A stretch of DNA of 16,790 bases from DASRAJ01 sp039920305 (GTDB lineage Bacteria > Bacteroidota > Bacteroidia > Chitinophagales > UBA10324). Positions 1-7,184 of this stretch are shown here, piece by piece. The stretch's first letter is position 1; the number at the start of each line of letters is the position of its first letter. A model generated the notes under the pieces. That model worked only from the letters and a program-made list of their open reading frames with translations. It was not told the DNA's origin and made no database searches. Made by a program: the position numbers and the translations under genes. Location of the stretch: NCBI GenBank assembly GCA_039920305.1, contig JBDSEA010000087.1, positions 1 through 16,790 of the forward strand, written 5' to 3'.

Positions 1-2
1 TT

Positions 3-515
3 CCTCAAAGCGTGTATGCGGTCACCAAATATTGCGGTGAGCAATTCGTAATGAATTATTGCGAAAAGTTTTTTGTAATCCGCGTTTCAGGAATTTATGG
101 CAAGGTTCCCTGCCGTGCAAAGAATAACACGAATTTTATTGTGAATATGGTAAACTCGGCGAAATCAAAGCCGGAAGTACGTGTGGTAAATGATGAGGTG
201 CTCACTCCAACGCCAACAAGTGAGATTGCAAAAAATACACTGGCACTTATTGAAACTGAAGCCTACGATCTCTATCACATGACATGCGGGGGAGAAGTGA
301 GCTGGTATGAATTTGCAAAGACCATATTTGAAACATTGAAATTATCTACCCCGCTTTATCCCGCAAGCGTAAAAGATTTTCCATCGGGGGTTAAGAGACC
401 CTTTTATTCTGTCCTTCAAAATCATAACCTGAAGAAAATCGGTTTGGATAAAATGCCGGAGTGGAAAGAAGCGCTTGTTTCTTTTTTAAAAGAAAACTAT
501 GGTATTCACACGTAA
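3..515 (+). CDS. SDR-family NAD-dependent sugar-nucleotide reductase/epimerase, RmlD-like, 5'-truncated
   Basis: This gene enters from the left edge already in frame, so its N-terminal NAD(P)-binding Rossmann part is missing. The first visible residues contain the SDR catalytic pair as YAVTK followed by YCGEQ, the Y-x3-K signature with the usual trailing G-E. Downstream are a family-typical VIRVSGIYG segment and a substrate-binding part containing LTPTPTSEIA, which resembles the 'D-x-x-G-x-P-T' region of dTDP-4-dehydrorhamnose reductases. By family it would reduce or epimerise a dTDP-linked deoxysugar in the cytoplasm for surface polysaccharide synthesis. The glycosyltransferase about 430 bp downstream supports a polysaccharide locus extending left. 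RmlD cannot be separated from other extended SDRs without the N-terminus. A GTG at 12 could be misread as the start, but the frame is open through it and the catalytic motif begins at the next codon. Confidence 0.8.
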   Translation, partial: PQSVYAVTKYCGEQFVMNYCEKFFVIRVSGIYGKVPCRAKNNTNFIVNMVNSAKSKPEVRVVNDEVLTPTPTSEIAKNTLALIETEAYDLYHMTCGGEVSWYEFAKTIFETLKLSTPLYPASVKDFPSGVKRPFYSVLQNHNLKKIGLDKMPEWKEALVSFLKENYGIHT

Positions 516-575
516 AACTTTCTGTAATTTCATTCAAATGATATTCAATAACTTTCCGGTAACAGGCTAATGCAA

Positions 576-602
576 TTTGGGCAACAATTTGTAATAGTTT
601 TG
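576..602 (+). promoter_or_regulatory. Candidate Bacteroidota promoter for the YtxH-like gene
   Basis: A perfect TAnnTTTG -7 element (TAGTTTTG, 595-602) lies 30 bp before the ATG at 633. A TTTG at 576-579 could be the -33 element, but the spacer is 15 bp, shorter than the usual 17-23, so only the -7 part is convincing. Confidence 0.4.
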
Positions 603-632
603 GAAATTTAAATCATTCATAAAAAATCTTCG

Positions 633-851
633 ATGAAAACAAGTATAACAGTTTTGAGCGGGGTAGTTATAGGATTCTTAGGCGCAATTTTGATCACCCC
701 CATGAGCGGAACTGAATTGCGCAGCTTATTATTCAGTAATGAATCCGACGATGATGATTTATCCGGACATACCTTTAATATCAATGAGCTTGTGTCCCCC
801 GATTCCTCCTCATTAGACAGCATTAAGGAGAAGATTGAGCATGGCTTCTGA
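633..851 (+). CDS. Small YtxH-like membrane-anchored protein
   Basis: This is a 72-residue protein with one N-terminal membrane segment (about residues 5-23) running into ITPMSGTELR. That glycine-rich helix followed by a 'P-x-S-G-x-E-x-R' turn is the hallmark of YtxH-domain proteins, which are small stress-associated or general membrane-anchored proteins of unknown biochemical role. After the anchor come an acidic stretch (NESDDDD, about 36-42) and a Ser-rich, probably disordered tail, so the soluble part is short compared with most YtxH proteins. The start follows a good TAnnTTTG element at 595-602. It sits alone between two polysaccharide genes in the same direction, with gaps of about 120 and 95 bp. 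An antisense reading frame over the same bases (617-856) is less plausible because the plus frame carries the recognisable motif. The family call is moderate and no function is implied. Confidence 0.65.
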   Translation: MKTSITVLSGVVIGFLGAILITPMSGTELRSLLFSNESDDDDLSGHTFNINELVSPDSSSLDSIKEKIEHGF

Positions 852-915
852 ATCATTTTTCAATGATCGTGGATTAATAATTCAGCCTGCATGAGCAATT
901 CACCTGAAGGTCAAT

Positions 916-923
916 TACTTTCG
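916..923 (+). promoter_or_regulatory. Candidate -7 element for the glycosyltransferase gene
   Basis: TACTTTCG matches TAnnTTCG, the variant seen upstream of three other genes here, and ends 23 bp before the ATG at 947. I found no TTG at the expected -33 distance, so this is tentative. Confidence 0.3.
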
Positions 924-946
924 GGCGCGAATTTTTTTCCACGATT

Positions 947-2068
947 ATGAGAATAGCAATACTCGGTACACGAGGGATTCCAAGCGGTTATAGCGGGTAT
1001 GAAACTTTTGCGGAAGAAATAGGCGTGCGACTTGCGGAGCGCGGCCATGAAGTAACTGTTTATGCTCATAAAACCATGTTTCCACCGGAAAAACGAATTC
1101 CGGAATACAGGGTCATTCACCTTAAATATATTCCCGCTCTGAAGGGAAAAAATACTTCGCAATTCTCTCATTCTTTTCTTTCCACCATGAAGGTCGCTTT
1201 TACCAATACGGATGTGGTGCTTTTTTGTAATGCAGCCAATGGACCCTGGGGATTGCCTTTAAGGATTTTTGGAAAAAAATGCTGTATAAACGTGGATGGG
1301 CTGGAGTGGCTAAGACCTAAATGGAGCAACGCAGGAAAAAAATATTTTTACATAGGAGCATGGTGCGCTACCAGATTCTTTAATATCGTCATTACTGATG
1401 CTAAAGGGATGCAGGATTATTATAAGAAAGAATTTAACTGTGATACGACTGATATTGCTTATGGCGCCGATCTTAAGTACGCTGAAAATTCAGATGCTGT
1501 TCGCGCTCTTGGACTGGAGCCAATGAATTATTATCTGATCGCGTCAAGGCTGGTACCTGATAATAATGCTGATATTATCGTGAAGGGATTTCTTAAGTCG
1601 GATTCGAAAAAGTTGCTGGCAATTGCAGGAGGAACGGTCTATAAAAACCCGTTCGAGGAAGAGCTCAGAAGGATTGCTGATCCAGGAAGGGTCAAATTTC
1701 TGGGACACATTGATGATTTTACGCTTATTAAGGAGCTTCATGCCAATGCTTATGCTTATACTCATGGCCATGAATTCGGAGGAACCAATCCTGCCTTATT
1801 GAAAGGCCTTGCCTATGGAAACTGTATTCTGGCGCTTGATACCGTATTTAACCGTGAAGTTCTGGACGATGGGAGGTATGGTGTACTTTACAAAAAAGAC
1901 CCGGATGACTTTGCGGCTAAGCTCAGCATGATTGAAGCTGATCCTCAGCTTGCCCAATCATTCAGAGACAAATCCCGCAACCGCATTACCGAGCGATACA
2001 CATGGGAGCATATTACAGATCAATATGAGGAAGTGTTTTTTACACTGAGGCCCAAACTGCGCAGATAA
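947..2068 (+). CDS. DUF1972/RmlT-like family 4 glycosyltransferase
   Basis: This is a cytoplasmic GT-B fold glycosyltransferase of 373 residues that would move a sugar from a nucleotide donor to a growing surface polysaccharide. The N-terminus IAILGTRGIPSGYSGYETF (residues 3-21) is diagnostic of the DUF1972 N-terminal domain found in rhamnosyltransferases and related enzymes. It is followed by NVDGLEWLRPKWS (115-127) and VITDAKGMQDYY (148-159), also typical of this domain. The C-terminal donor-binding half (about 195-350) has LIASRLVPDNN (197-207), FLGHIDD (251-257) and EFGGTNPALLKGLAYG (276-291), the equivalent of the E-x7-E region, with the first Glu retained and the second replaced by Lys, as I recall for this subfamily. 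Length is normal. The partial RmlD-like gene upstream suggests a deoxyhexose or rhamnose donor, but that is inference only. Confidence 0.88.
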   Translation: MRIAILGTRGIPSGYSGYETFAEEIGVRLAERGHEVTVYAHKTMFPPEKRIPEYRVIHLKYIPALKGKNTSQFSHSFLSTMKVAFTNTDVVLFCNAANGPWGLPLRIFGKKCCINVDGLEWLRPKWSNAGKKYFYIGAWCATRFFNIVITDAKGMQDYYKKEFNCDTTDIAYGADLKYAENSDAVRALGLEPMNYYLIASRLVPDNNADIIVKGFLKSDSKKLLAIAGGTVYKNPFEEELRRIADPGRVKFLGHIDDFTLIKELHANAYAYTHGHEFGGTNPALLKGLAYGNCILALDTVFNREVLDDGRYGVLYKKDPDDFAAKLSMIEADPQLAQSFRDKSRNRITERYTWEHITDQYEEVFFTLRPKLRR

Positions 2069-2105
2069 TTTTCAAAGATCGGGTGCATCCATATGCCCTT
2101 GAAAA
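2069..2105 (+). other. Imperfect inverted repeat after the glycosyltransferase (possible terminator)
   Basis: The outer arms TTTTCAA (2069-2075) and TTGAAAA (2099-2105) pair over 7 bp. Inside them GCAT (2085-2088) and ATGC (2093-2096) pair around CCAT, extended by GG (2082-2083) with CC (2097-2098) and a bulged T. It begins directly after the TAA stop. No T-tract follows, so it is not a textbook intrinsic terminator; it may stabilise the mRNA 3' end. Confidence 0.35.
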
Positions 2106-2141
2106 CCGTAAATTATGTAACATATTTCTGGAAATGTGTAA

Positions 2142-2170
2142 TTGACCCACCATGGTCACGCATATTTTTG
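2142..2170 (+). promoter_or_regulatory. Bacteroidota-type promoter for the desaturase
   Basis: TTG (2142-2144), an 18-bp spacer and TATTTTTG (2163-2170) fit the TTG-N17-23-TAnnTTTG consensus exactly. Transcription should begin near 2175, giving a leader of about 25 nt before the ATG at 2201. Confidence 0.65.
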
Positions 2171-2200
2171 TATTTATAGCATCTTTACCAAAACTAAATA

Positions 2201-2941
2201 ATGGTCATTTTAATATTTTTAATAGCGCATTGGTATTCGTCCCTTTTCTTCCAGTCCATTTTTCATCACCGGTATGCTGCCCACGGCATGTTTACAATGT
2301 CAAGGGCATGGGAAAGGATATTTTATTTAGGGTGTTTTATAACTCAGGGTTCATCTTATATCAGCGCAAATACCTATGGAATCATGCACCGGCTGCATCA
2401 CGCCCATACTGATACCGAAGAAGATCCTCATTCGCCAGGTAATACCCCGAATCTTCTTACCATGATGTGGCAAACCCGTAATAATTATTTCAACATTTAC
2501 ACCGGTGATACGCCTGTGGCTGATAAATACAGAAAAGATCTTCCGGAATGGAAATCATTTGAAAAACTCGCCCATAATTTGATTACCCGGTTTTTATGGA
2601 TTGGAGTCTATACTGCATTTTATATTTTATTTGCTACTTCCTGGTGGATGTTTTTGTTTCTTCCTCTCACCATTGTAATGGGATCATTGCAGGGCGCTTC
2701 TGTGAACTGGTGGGCACACCGATTCGGGTATGTAAACTTTAAAGTTCATAATACCTCAAAGAACATACTGCCGTTCGATTTCATTTTCTGGGGTGAAGCA
2801 TATCATAACAATCATCATCAGCATCCCGGCAGGCCTAACAATGCATCACGCTGGTTTGAAGTGGATGCAGGTTTTATTGCAATGAAACTGATGGATAAGT
2901 TAAGAATGATCCGGTTAAAGCCTGTTCTCCAACCAGCCTGA
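2201..2941 (+). CDS. Membrane acyl-CoA/fatty acid desaturase (delta-9 type)
   Basis: This is an integral membrane di-iron desaturase of 246 residues, expected to introduce a cis double bond into a membrane acyl chain. All three histidine boxes are present: HRYAAH (23-28), HRLHH (63-67) and HNNHH (202-206). The extra conserved His in NWWAHRFGY (H173) is also there. Hydrophobic segments occur at about 1-20, 38-55, 130-146 and 147-166. An in-frame TAA at 2195-2197 lies two codons before the ATG, so the start is fixed and no N-terminal extension is possible; this short form is usual in Bacteroidota. A perfect promoter lies at 2142-2170, so it is probably monocistronic. It converges on folC with 4 bp between the stops, leaving no room for a separate terminator. 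The exact substrate (acyl-CoA or acyl-lipid) and regiochemistry cannot be read from sequence. Confidence 0.92.
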   Translation: MVILIFLIAHWYSSLFFQSIFHHRYAAHGMFTMSRAWERIFYLGCFITQGSSYISANTYGIMHRLHHAHTDTEEDPHSPGNTPNLLTMMWQTRNNYFNIYTGDTPVADKYRKDLPEWKSFEKLAHNLITRFLWIGVYTAFYILFATSWWMFLFLPLTIVMGSLQGASVNWWAHRFGYVNFKVHNTSKNILPFDFIFWGEAYHNNHHQHPGRPNNASRWFEVDAGFIAMKLMDKLRMIRLKPVLQPA

Positions 2942-2945
2942 CGTT

Positions 2946-4250
2946 TCATATCACTTCTGCCACTACAAACGTACTTCCTCCAATATAGATCACATCGTTC
3001 CGTGCTGCCTTGCATTTTGCTGATTCCAGGGCAATCTTAACGGACGGAAAAGCCTCTCCATCCAATTGATATTCCTTTGCCATTGTTAGAAGGGTGTTGG
3101 CATCGAGTCTCCGTTCAATATCCGGTGAACAGAAATAATACCTGGCATGTTTAGGTAAAATAGGTAAGATTTTCGAAAGATCCTTTTCTCTTACAAAGCC
3201 CAGGACCATGTGAAGCAGGGCAAACGGATAATCACTTAGCTGGTCAATTGAAAATTTTAATCCGGCTTCATTATGTGCAACATCGGCGATCACAACAGGG
3301 TTTTCTGAAAGTATGTCCCATCGTCCCCGCAGGCCGGTAAGTTTTTTAACCGACGAAAGCGCTTTGATCATTTTTCGATAAGGAATCTGCAAGCCGATTT
3401 CATTCAACACAGCCACAGACTGAAATACCGTAGCCATATTTTTTTTCTGGTAATATCCACAGAGATCTGAAACGAGCTTAAATTCTTTATTTCTTATTAG
3501 TTCATTGATCACCATGGTCAATTTGTAGTTTTTACCCATGGTTATTGCCGGACTGGTAGCGCTTGTGACCTTAAAAAATTGATCAGCAAAATAAATGTCC
3601 GCATTTTTTTCCAGGGCATAATTTTCAAAAATTGATTTCGTCAATTCATCCGTTTCACCAATGACTACCGGAATTTTTTTCTTTATAATTCCGGCTTTTT
3701 CGGCGGCGATTTTTATTAAAGTCTCACCCAGAATATCGGTGTGGTCCGCACTGATGTTGGTAATAATGGATAGTAAAGGAGTAATTACATTGGTAGAATC
3801 AAGTCTGCCACCCATTCCGGTTTCAATAACAGCGATATCAACTTTATGACGGGCAAAATGGTTAAACGCCAGTCCGACAGTCCATTCAAAAAAAGAGCAA
3901 CCGATCCTTGTTACTTCATGATGATGGTTCTCAACAAATTCAATGATACCGGCTTCTTGAATCATCTTACCGTTTATCCTGATGCGCTCCCGGAAATCTT
4001 TCAAATGCGGTGAGGTATACAGCCCGGTTTTGTAGCCTGCAGACTGGAGAATTGCGGCCAGCATGTGGCTTACACTACCCTTGCCGTTAGTGCCGGCAAC
4101 ATGAATGCTTTTAAATTCCTTTTCAGGATGACCTAATAAACCGCAGAGCTGCAGTGTATTATTCAGATCCGCCTTATAAGCAGCCTTCCCGATGCGTGAA
4201 TACATCGGAAGCTGTGAATAAAGAAAGTCAAGCGTTTCCTGGTAACTCAT
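2946..4250 (-). CDS. folC: Bifunctional folylpolyglutamate synthase/dihydrofolate synthase
   Basis: This Mur-ligase-family enzyme of 434 residues adds L-glutamate to dihydropteroate and/or extends the polyglutamate tail of folates, using ATP in the cytoplasm. The ATP P-loop is HVAGTNGKGSV (50-60), and TSPHL (79-83) is the folate-loop motif. ETGMGGRLDSTN (143-154) and ISADHT (166-171) carry the Mg/phosphate ligands, and GETLIKIAAEKAGIIK (175-190) contains the Lys that is carbamylated in this family. The C-terminal glutamate-ligase domain shows LRGRWDIL and ADVAHNEAGL. Length is normal and no key motif is missing. It is read opposite to its neighbours, converging with the desaturase and diverging from porQ. 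Its -7 element TAGTTTTG lies 20 bp before the ATG. Confidence 0.96.
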   Translation of the reverse strand: MSYQETLDFLYSQLPMYSRIGKAAYKADLNNTLQLCGLLGHPEKEFKSIHVAGTNGKGSVSHMLAAILQSAGYKTGLYTSPHLKDFRERIRINGKMIQEAGIIEFVENHHHEVTRIGCSFFEWTVGLAFNHFARHKVDIAVIETGMGGRLDSTNVITPLLSIITNISADHTDILGETLIKIAAEKAGIIKKKIPVVIGETDELTKSIFENYALEKNADIYFADQFFKVTSATSPAITMGKNYKLTMVINELIRNKEFKLVSDLCGYYQKKNMATVFQSVAVLNEIGLQIPYRKMIKALSSVKKLTGLRGRWDILSENPVVIADVAHNEAGLKFSIDQLSDYPFALLHMVLGFVREKDLSKILPILPKHARYYFCSPDIERRLDANTLLTMAKEYQLDGEAFPSVKIALESAKCKAARNDVIYIGGSTFVVAEVI

Positions 4251-4253
4251 TTG

Positions 4254-4285
4254 TTTGGGAAGTGCCGGGCAAAACTATATTTTCG
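4254..4285 (+). promoter_or_regulatory. Promoter for porQ(-cmk-ispH)
   Basis: TTTG (4254-4257), a 20-bp spacer and TATTTTCG (4278-4285) match TTTG-N17-23-TAnnTTCG. The -7 box abuts the oppositely oriented folC -7 box (4270-4277), so only one polymerase could occupy this site at a time. The predicted leader to the GTG at 4370 is about 80 nt and contains the hairpin at 4288-4306. Confidence 0.5.
4270..4277 (-). promoter_or_regulatory. -7 element for folC
   Basis: On the minus strand this reads TAGTTTTG, a perfect TAnnTTTG, predicting a leader of about 15 nt. No TTG is found at the -33 distance; instead that side holds the dyad at 4288-4306, which may replace the -33 contact or bind a regulator. 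Confidence 0.5.
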
Positions 4286-4287
4286 CC

Positions 4288-4306
4288 ATCAGGTGGACTA
4301 CCTGAT
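4288..4306. promoter_or_regulatory. Perfect 7+7 bp dyad in the porQ leader
   Basis: ATCAGGT and ACCTGAT flank a 5-nt spacer (GGACT) and are followed by TTTTG. The site lies just downstream of the predicted porQ -7 box and at about the -25 to -40 region of the folC promoter. It could act as an RNA hairpin in the porQ leader or as a DNA operator for a dimeric regulator. It could also be chance. Confidence 0.4.
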
Positions 4307-4369
4307 TTTGCCGGCCTGAAATATTCACCGTGAACCTGCGTTTCACCCATTTAAATTAAAATTTTAATT

Positions 4370-5434
4370 GTGAAGAATATTTTCAAATTCAGTTTACCAT
4401 TTTTCTTTCTTCTTTTTTCATTTTTCGTTACCCGCGCACAAGTAGGGGGTACTTCTGTTTTCACCCTGCTCAATCAATCACCTTCAGCGCGTGTTACTGC
4501 GATGGGAGGAAATTTTATCTCGGTGTTGGATGGGGATGCATCGCTTGCATATCAGAATCCAGCCCTTCTTAACCCGGCAATGAGCAATCAGCTCTCACTC
4601 AATTACACTGATTACCTTGCAGGAATCAAGGGTGGATATGCAGGTTATGCCCATACTGTAAAGAAAATTGGTACCACCTTTAATGGCGGAATTCAGTTTC
4701 TGAATTATGGTGACTTTGTAGCTACCGACGAGCTTGGCAATACCAGTGGCACTTTCAACGGCTCAGAGTATGTACTCACTCTTGGCGCAGGAAGAGAATA
4801 TTCAGAGCGTTTTTATTACGGGCTTAATGCAACTTTCTTAACCTCCCGCCTCGGAGAATATACTGCTGCCGGGGCAGCAGTATCGCTTGCCGGGGCATAT
4901 AACGACTCAGCGCACGGTTTTACTGCCACGGTTCAAATAAAGAATGTTGGTACTCAATTCAAATCATATACAAGCAGTAACAACGAGCCTTTGCCATTTG
5001 ACCTGCAGGCCGGGATCTCTAAAAGAGTTGAGCATACTCCTTTCTTATTTTCACTTGTACTTCATGATCTCTATCGCTGGGATATCCGTTACAGTGATCC
5101 AAATGAAGTGATTACTACCAGCATTCTGCTCGACTCAACCCAGCAGGTAAAAAATAAAGATTATACGGCAGATAAAATTTTTCTTCACACCATTATCGGC
5201 ACCGAGATTTATTTTGGAAAAAATTTTCATATAAGTATCGCCTACAATCATCAGCGCAGGGCTGAGCTCGCATTTGAAAACAGAAAAGGTCTTTCAGGGT
5301 TTAGTTTTGGCGCGGGTATAAAAATCAACCGCTTTAGTTTCGATTACGGAAGAGCAGTATACAACCTGGCGGATGGAGTTAACCATCTTTCACTTGGCGT
5401 AAATCTGGATCAGCTTTTTGGAAAGAGGATGTAA
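4370..5434 (+). CDS. porQ: Type IX secretion system protein PorQ
   Basis: This is an outer-membrane-associated beta-barrel-like protein of 354 residues and a component of the T9SS cargo attachment machinery, where PorQ acts with PorU, PorV and PorZ to process cargo and anchor it to A-LPS. Residues 1-23 form a signal peptide (hydrophobic core FFFLLFSFFV, cleavage probably after TRA). The mature start contains SVFTLLNQSPSARVTAMGG and DGDASLAYQNPALLNP, the diagnostic N-terminal block of the PorQ/PorV-like family. The rest alternates short beta strands and ends in LSLGVNLDQLFG, as expected for a barrel. The start is GTG at 4370, supported by the signal peptide; no ATG gives one. It leads a three-gene run with cmk (34-bp gap) and ispH. 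The two T9SS cargo genes further right (7185-8768, 9705-12041) are natural clients. Confidence 0.9.
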   Translation: MKNIFKFSLPFFFLLFSFFVTRAQVGGTSVFTLLNQSPSARVTAMGGNFISVLDGDASLAYQNPALLNPAMSNQLSLNYTDYLAGIKGGYAGYAHTVKKIGTTFNGGIQFLNYGDFVATDELGNTSGTFNGSEYVLTLGAGREYSERFYYGLNATFLTSRLGEYTAAGAAVSLAGAYNDSAHGFTATVQIKNVGTQFKSYTSSNNEPLPFDLQAGISKRVEHTPFLFSLVLHDLYRWDIRYSDPNEVITTSILLDSTQQVKNKDYTADKIFLHTIIGTEIYFGKNFHISIAYNHQRRAELAFENRKGLSGFSFGAGIKINRFSFDYGRAVYNLADGVNHLSLGVNLDQLFGKRM

Positions 5435-5468
5435 TTCCTCCGTCTGATGGTTTCACCTTTATCTTTAC

Positions 5469-6152
5469 ATGATGGCGCTGCCAATCATTATTGCTATTGA
5501 CGGACTTGCCTCAAGTGGAAAAAGTACTATTGCCAGGCAAATTGCAGCCGCTCTGCATTACAGGTACATTGACTCAGGTGCTTTTTACCGCGCAGTAACA
5601 CTTTATCTGTTAAATCATCATGTTGACTGGACCAATGATGCGGAATTGAGAAAGTCTCTGAAGGAGATTGACATATCCTTTAGCGACGCAGGCGGAAAGC
5701 CCGAAATTTTTTTGAATGGAAAAGGTGTAGAGAAGGAAATCCGGGAAATAAGAATCTCAGAATCCGTAAGTGATGTTAGTAAACTGCAAACAGTGAGGAA
5801 CTTTATTTCGGGGCGGCTCCGTGAATATGGTATTAATAAAAGTATTGTGATGGATGGCAGGGATATCGGAACTGTAGTTTTTCCGGATGCGGAACTAAAA
5901 ATATATCTCACTGCAGATCAGGATATCCGCAGTGAAAGAAGATTTAGTGAAATGAAAAAAGAAGGTTCAGAGGTAACCATGGATCGTGTTTACCAGAATC
6001 TGGCGGGAAGAGACCTGACTGACACTACCCGTGAAACAGCACCTTTAAGAAAAGCGCCTGATGCAGTGGTACTGGATAACACCCACCTTTCTTTGCATGA
6101 TCAATTCGAAGTAGTTTTGCAACTGGCCAGAGAGAAAATTGACTGGCCATAA
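5469..6152 (+). CDS. cmk: (d)CMP kinase (cytidylate kinase)
   Basis: This cytoplasmic NMP kinase of 227 residues transfers phosphate from ATP to CMP or dCMP. The P-loop is DGLASSGKST (11-20). CMP-binding DSGAFYRA (35-42), the catalytic loop MDGRDIGTVVFP (128-139) and the LID region GRDLTDTTRETAPLRKAPDA (180-199) all match bacterial Cmk, and the length is usual. Two ATGs in tandem (5469, 5472) precede the family start. A TATCTTTA box at 5460-5467 abuts the first ATG; if it is a promoter, the message would be nearly leaderless and begin at the second ATG. Otherwise the gene is cotranscribed with porQ, 34 bp upstream. I recall porQ, cmk and ispH being neighbours in other Bacteroidota such as Porphyromonas, but have not verified this. 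Confidence 0.96.
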   Translation: MMALPIIIAIDGLASSGKSTIARQIAAALHYRYIDSGAFYRAVTLYLLNHHVDWTNDAELRKSLKEIDISFSDAGGKPEIFLNGKGVEKEIREIRISESVSDVSKLQTVRNFISGRLREYGINKSIVMDGRDIGTVVFPDAELKIYLTADQDIRSERRFSEMKKEGSEVTMDRVYQNLAGRDLTDTTRETAPLRKAPDAVVLDNTHLSLHDQFEVVLQLAREKIDWP

Positions 6153-6208
6153 GTAGAAAGCTTAAGATCCGGAGAACTTCCGAACCTTTTAATCTTATAA
6201 TACCAAAC

Positions 6209-7099
6209 ATGCAAGTAACCATTGATCAGAACAGCGGTTTTTGTTTTGGAGTTGTTTACGCTATTCAAATGGCGGAAGATGAGCTTGATGCATCACACAC
6301 CCTCTATTGCCTTGGAGATATTGTTCACAATGATGTTGAAGTCAAGCGCCTCGGAGCTAAAGGGTTAAAGATCATTAATCATGAGGATCTTAAAAAGCTG
6401 CACGACTGTAAGGTACTCATCAGGGCACACGGGGAACCGCCGCAGACCTACATTACTGCAATGGAAAATAACATAGAGCTGCTGGATGCCTCTTGTCCGG
6501 TGGTACTGAAACTGCAGAATCGCGTCAAAGTGGGTTATGATAAATTACTCCCGAAAAATGCACAGTTAGTGATTTATGGAATTCCCGGGCATGCAGAGGT
6601 AAATGGGCTGATGGGACAAACCAATCAGCAGGCAATCATCATCACTTCCGAATCTGATATTGAAAAGCTTGATTTCACCCGTCCGGTTGTTCTTTTTTCA
6701 CAGACAACCAAGAGTGCTGATAAGTTTTATCACCTTGCTGAAATTATTCGTGAGCGGGCGGCAGCAATGAATAATTCTGAGGTAAGTGTAAACGATACTA
6801 TTTGCCGTCAGGTTTCAAACAGAGAACCACAACTGAAGAAATTTTCTGCTCAGCATGACTTGATACTTTTTGTGAGCGGAAAGAAAAGCTCCAATGGAAA
6901 AGTACTTTACCAGGTGTGCAAGGAATCAAATCCAAATACCTATTTTGTTTCTGACGAAACTGAAATAGAAGAAGCCTGGTTTGAAAATGCCGGTTCTGTT
7001 GGTATCTGCGGAGCCACCTCAACGCCATTATGGCTTATGGAAAAGATAAAAAATATCATCGTAGAAAAGTATTCCGACCCGGTAATTTCTTTTCATTAA
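6209..7099 (+). CDS. ispH: 4-hydroxy-3-methylbut-2-enyl diphosphate reductase
   Basis: This [4Fe-4S] enzyme catalyses the last step of the MEP isoprenoid pathway, reducing HMBPP to IPP and DMAPP in the cytoplasm. The three cluster cysteines are present: C12 (SGFCFGV), C96 (DASCPVV) and C199 (NDTICRQVSNRE). The active-site histidines H40 (DIVHN), H74 (RAHGE) and H128 with E130 (GHAEV) are also there, together with the QTT motif (165-167). The C-terminal ICGATSTPLWLMEKI (266-280) is the family signature. At 296 residues the length is typical. It lies 56 bp after cmk in the same direction, probably in the porQ operon. No separate promoter stands out. The MEP pathway implies menaquinone and undecaprenyl precursors are made by this route in this organism. 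Confidence 0.97.
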   Translation: MQVTIDQNSGFCFGVVYAIQMAEDELDASHTLYCLGDIVHNDVEVKRLGAKGLKIINHEDLKKLHDCKVLIRAHGEPPQTYITAMENNIELLDASCPVVLKLQNRVKVGYDKLLPKNAQLVIYGIPGHAEVNGLMGQTNQQAIIITSESDIEKLDFTRPVVLFSQTTKSADKFYHLAEIIRERAAAMNNSEVSVNDTICRQVSNREPQLKKFSAQHDLILFVSGKKSSNGKVLYQVCKESNPNTYFVSDETEIEEAWFENAGSVGICGATSTPLWLMEKIKNIIVEKYSDPVISFH

Positions 7100-7117
7100 T
7101 AAGCTCAATGTTCTACC

Positions 7118-7156
7118 AAAAAAAATAGCCGCCATGTCTTTGAATTCATACCGGCT
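7118..7156 (-). terminator. Intrinsic terminator of the cytochrome c/monooxygenase gene
   Basis: Read on the minus strand, AGCCGGTATG and CATGGCGGCT pair over 10 positions with one G-G mismatch and one wobble, around a 10-nt loop. The stem is followed by ATTTTTTTT. The stem (7127-7156) starts 28 bp after the stop of the minus-strand gene ending at 7185. It also lies within 30 bp of the ispH stop, so it may limit convergent transcription. Confidence 0.7.
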
Positions 7157-7184
7157 GAATAAAATAATTATGATTAAGGTTACT

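Noticed and set aside
617..856. Antisense frame over the YtxH-like gene
   Set aside because: There is no motif and no promoter, and the plus frame has the YtxH signature.
857..875. ATCAT/ATGAT inverted repeat after the YtxH-like gene
   Set aside because: The stem is five AT-rich base pairs without a T-tract, expected by chance in this composition.
2152..2412. 86-residue plus-strand frame overlapping the desaturase
   Set aside because: It is an out-of-frame shadow. The desaturase frame holds all His boxes, and the promoter and leader explain the bases before 2201.
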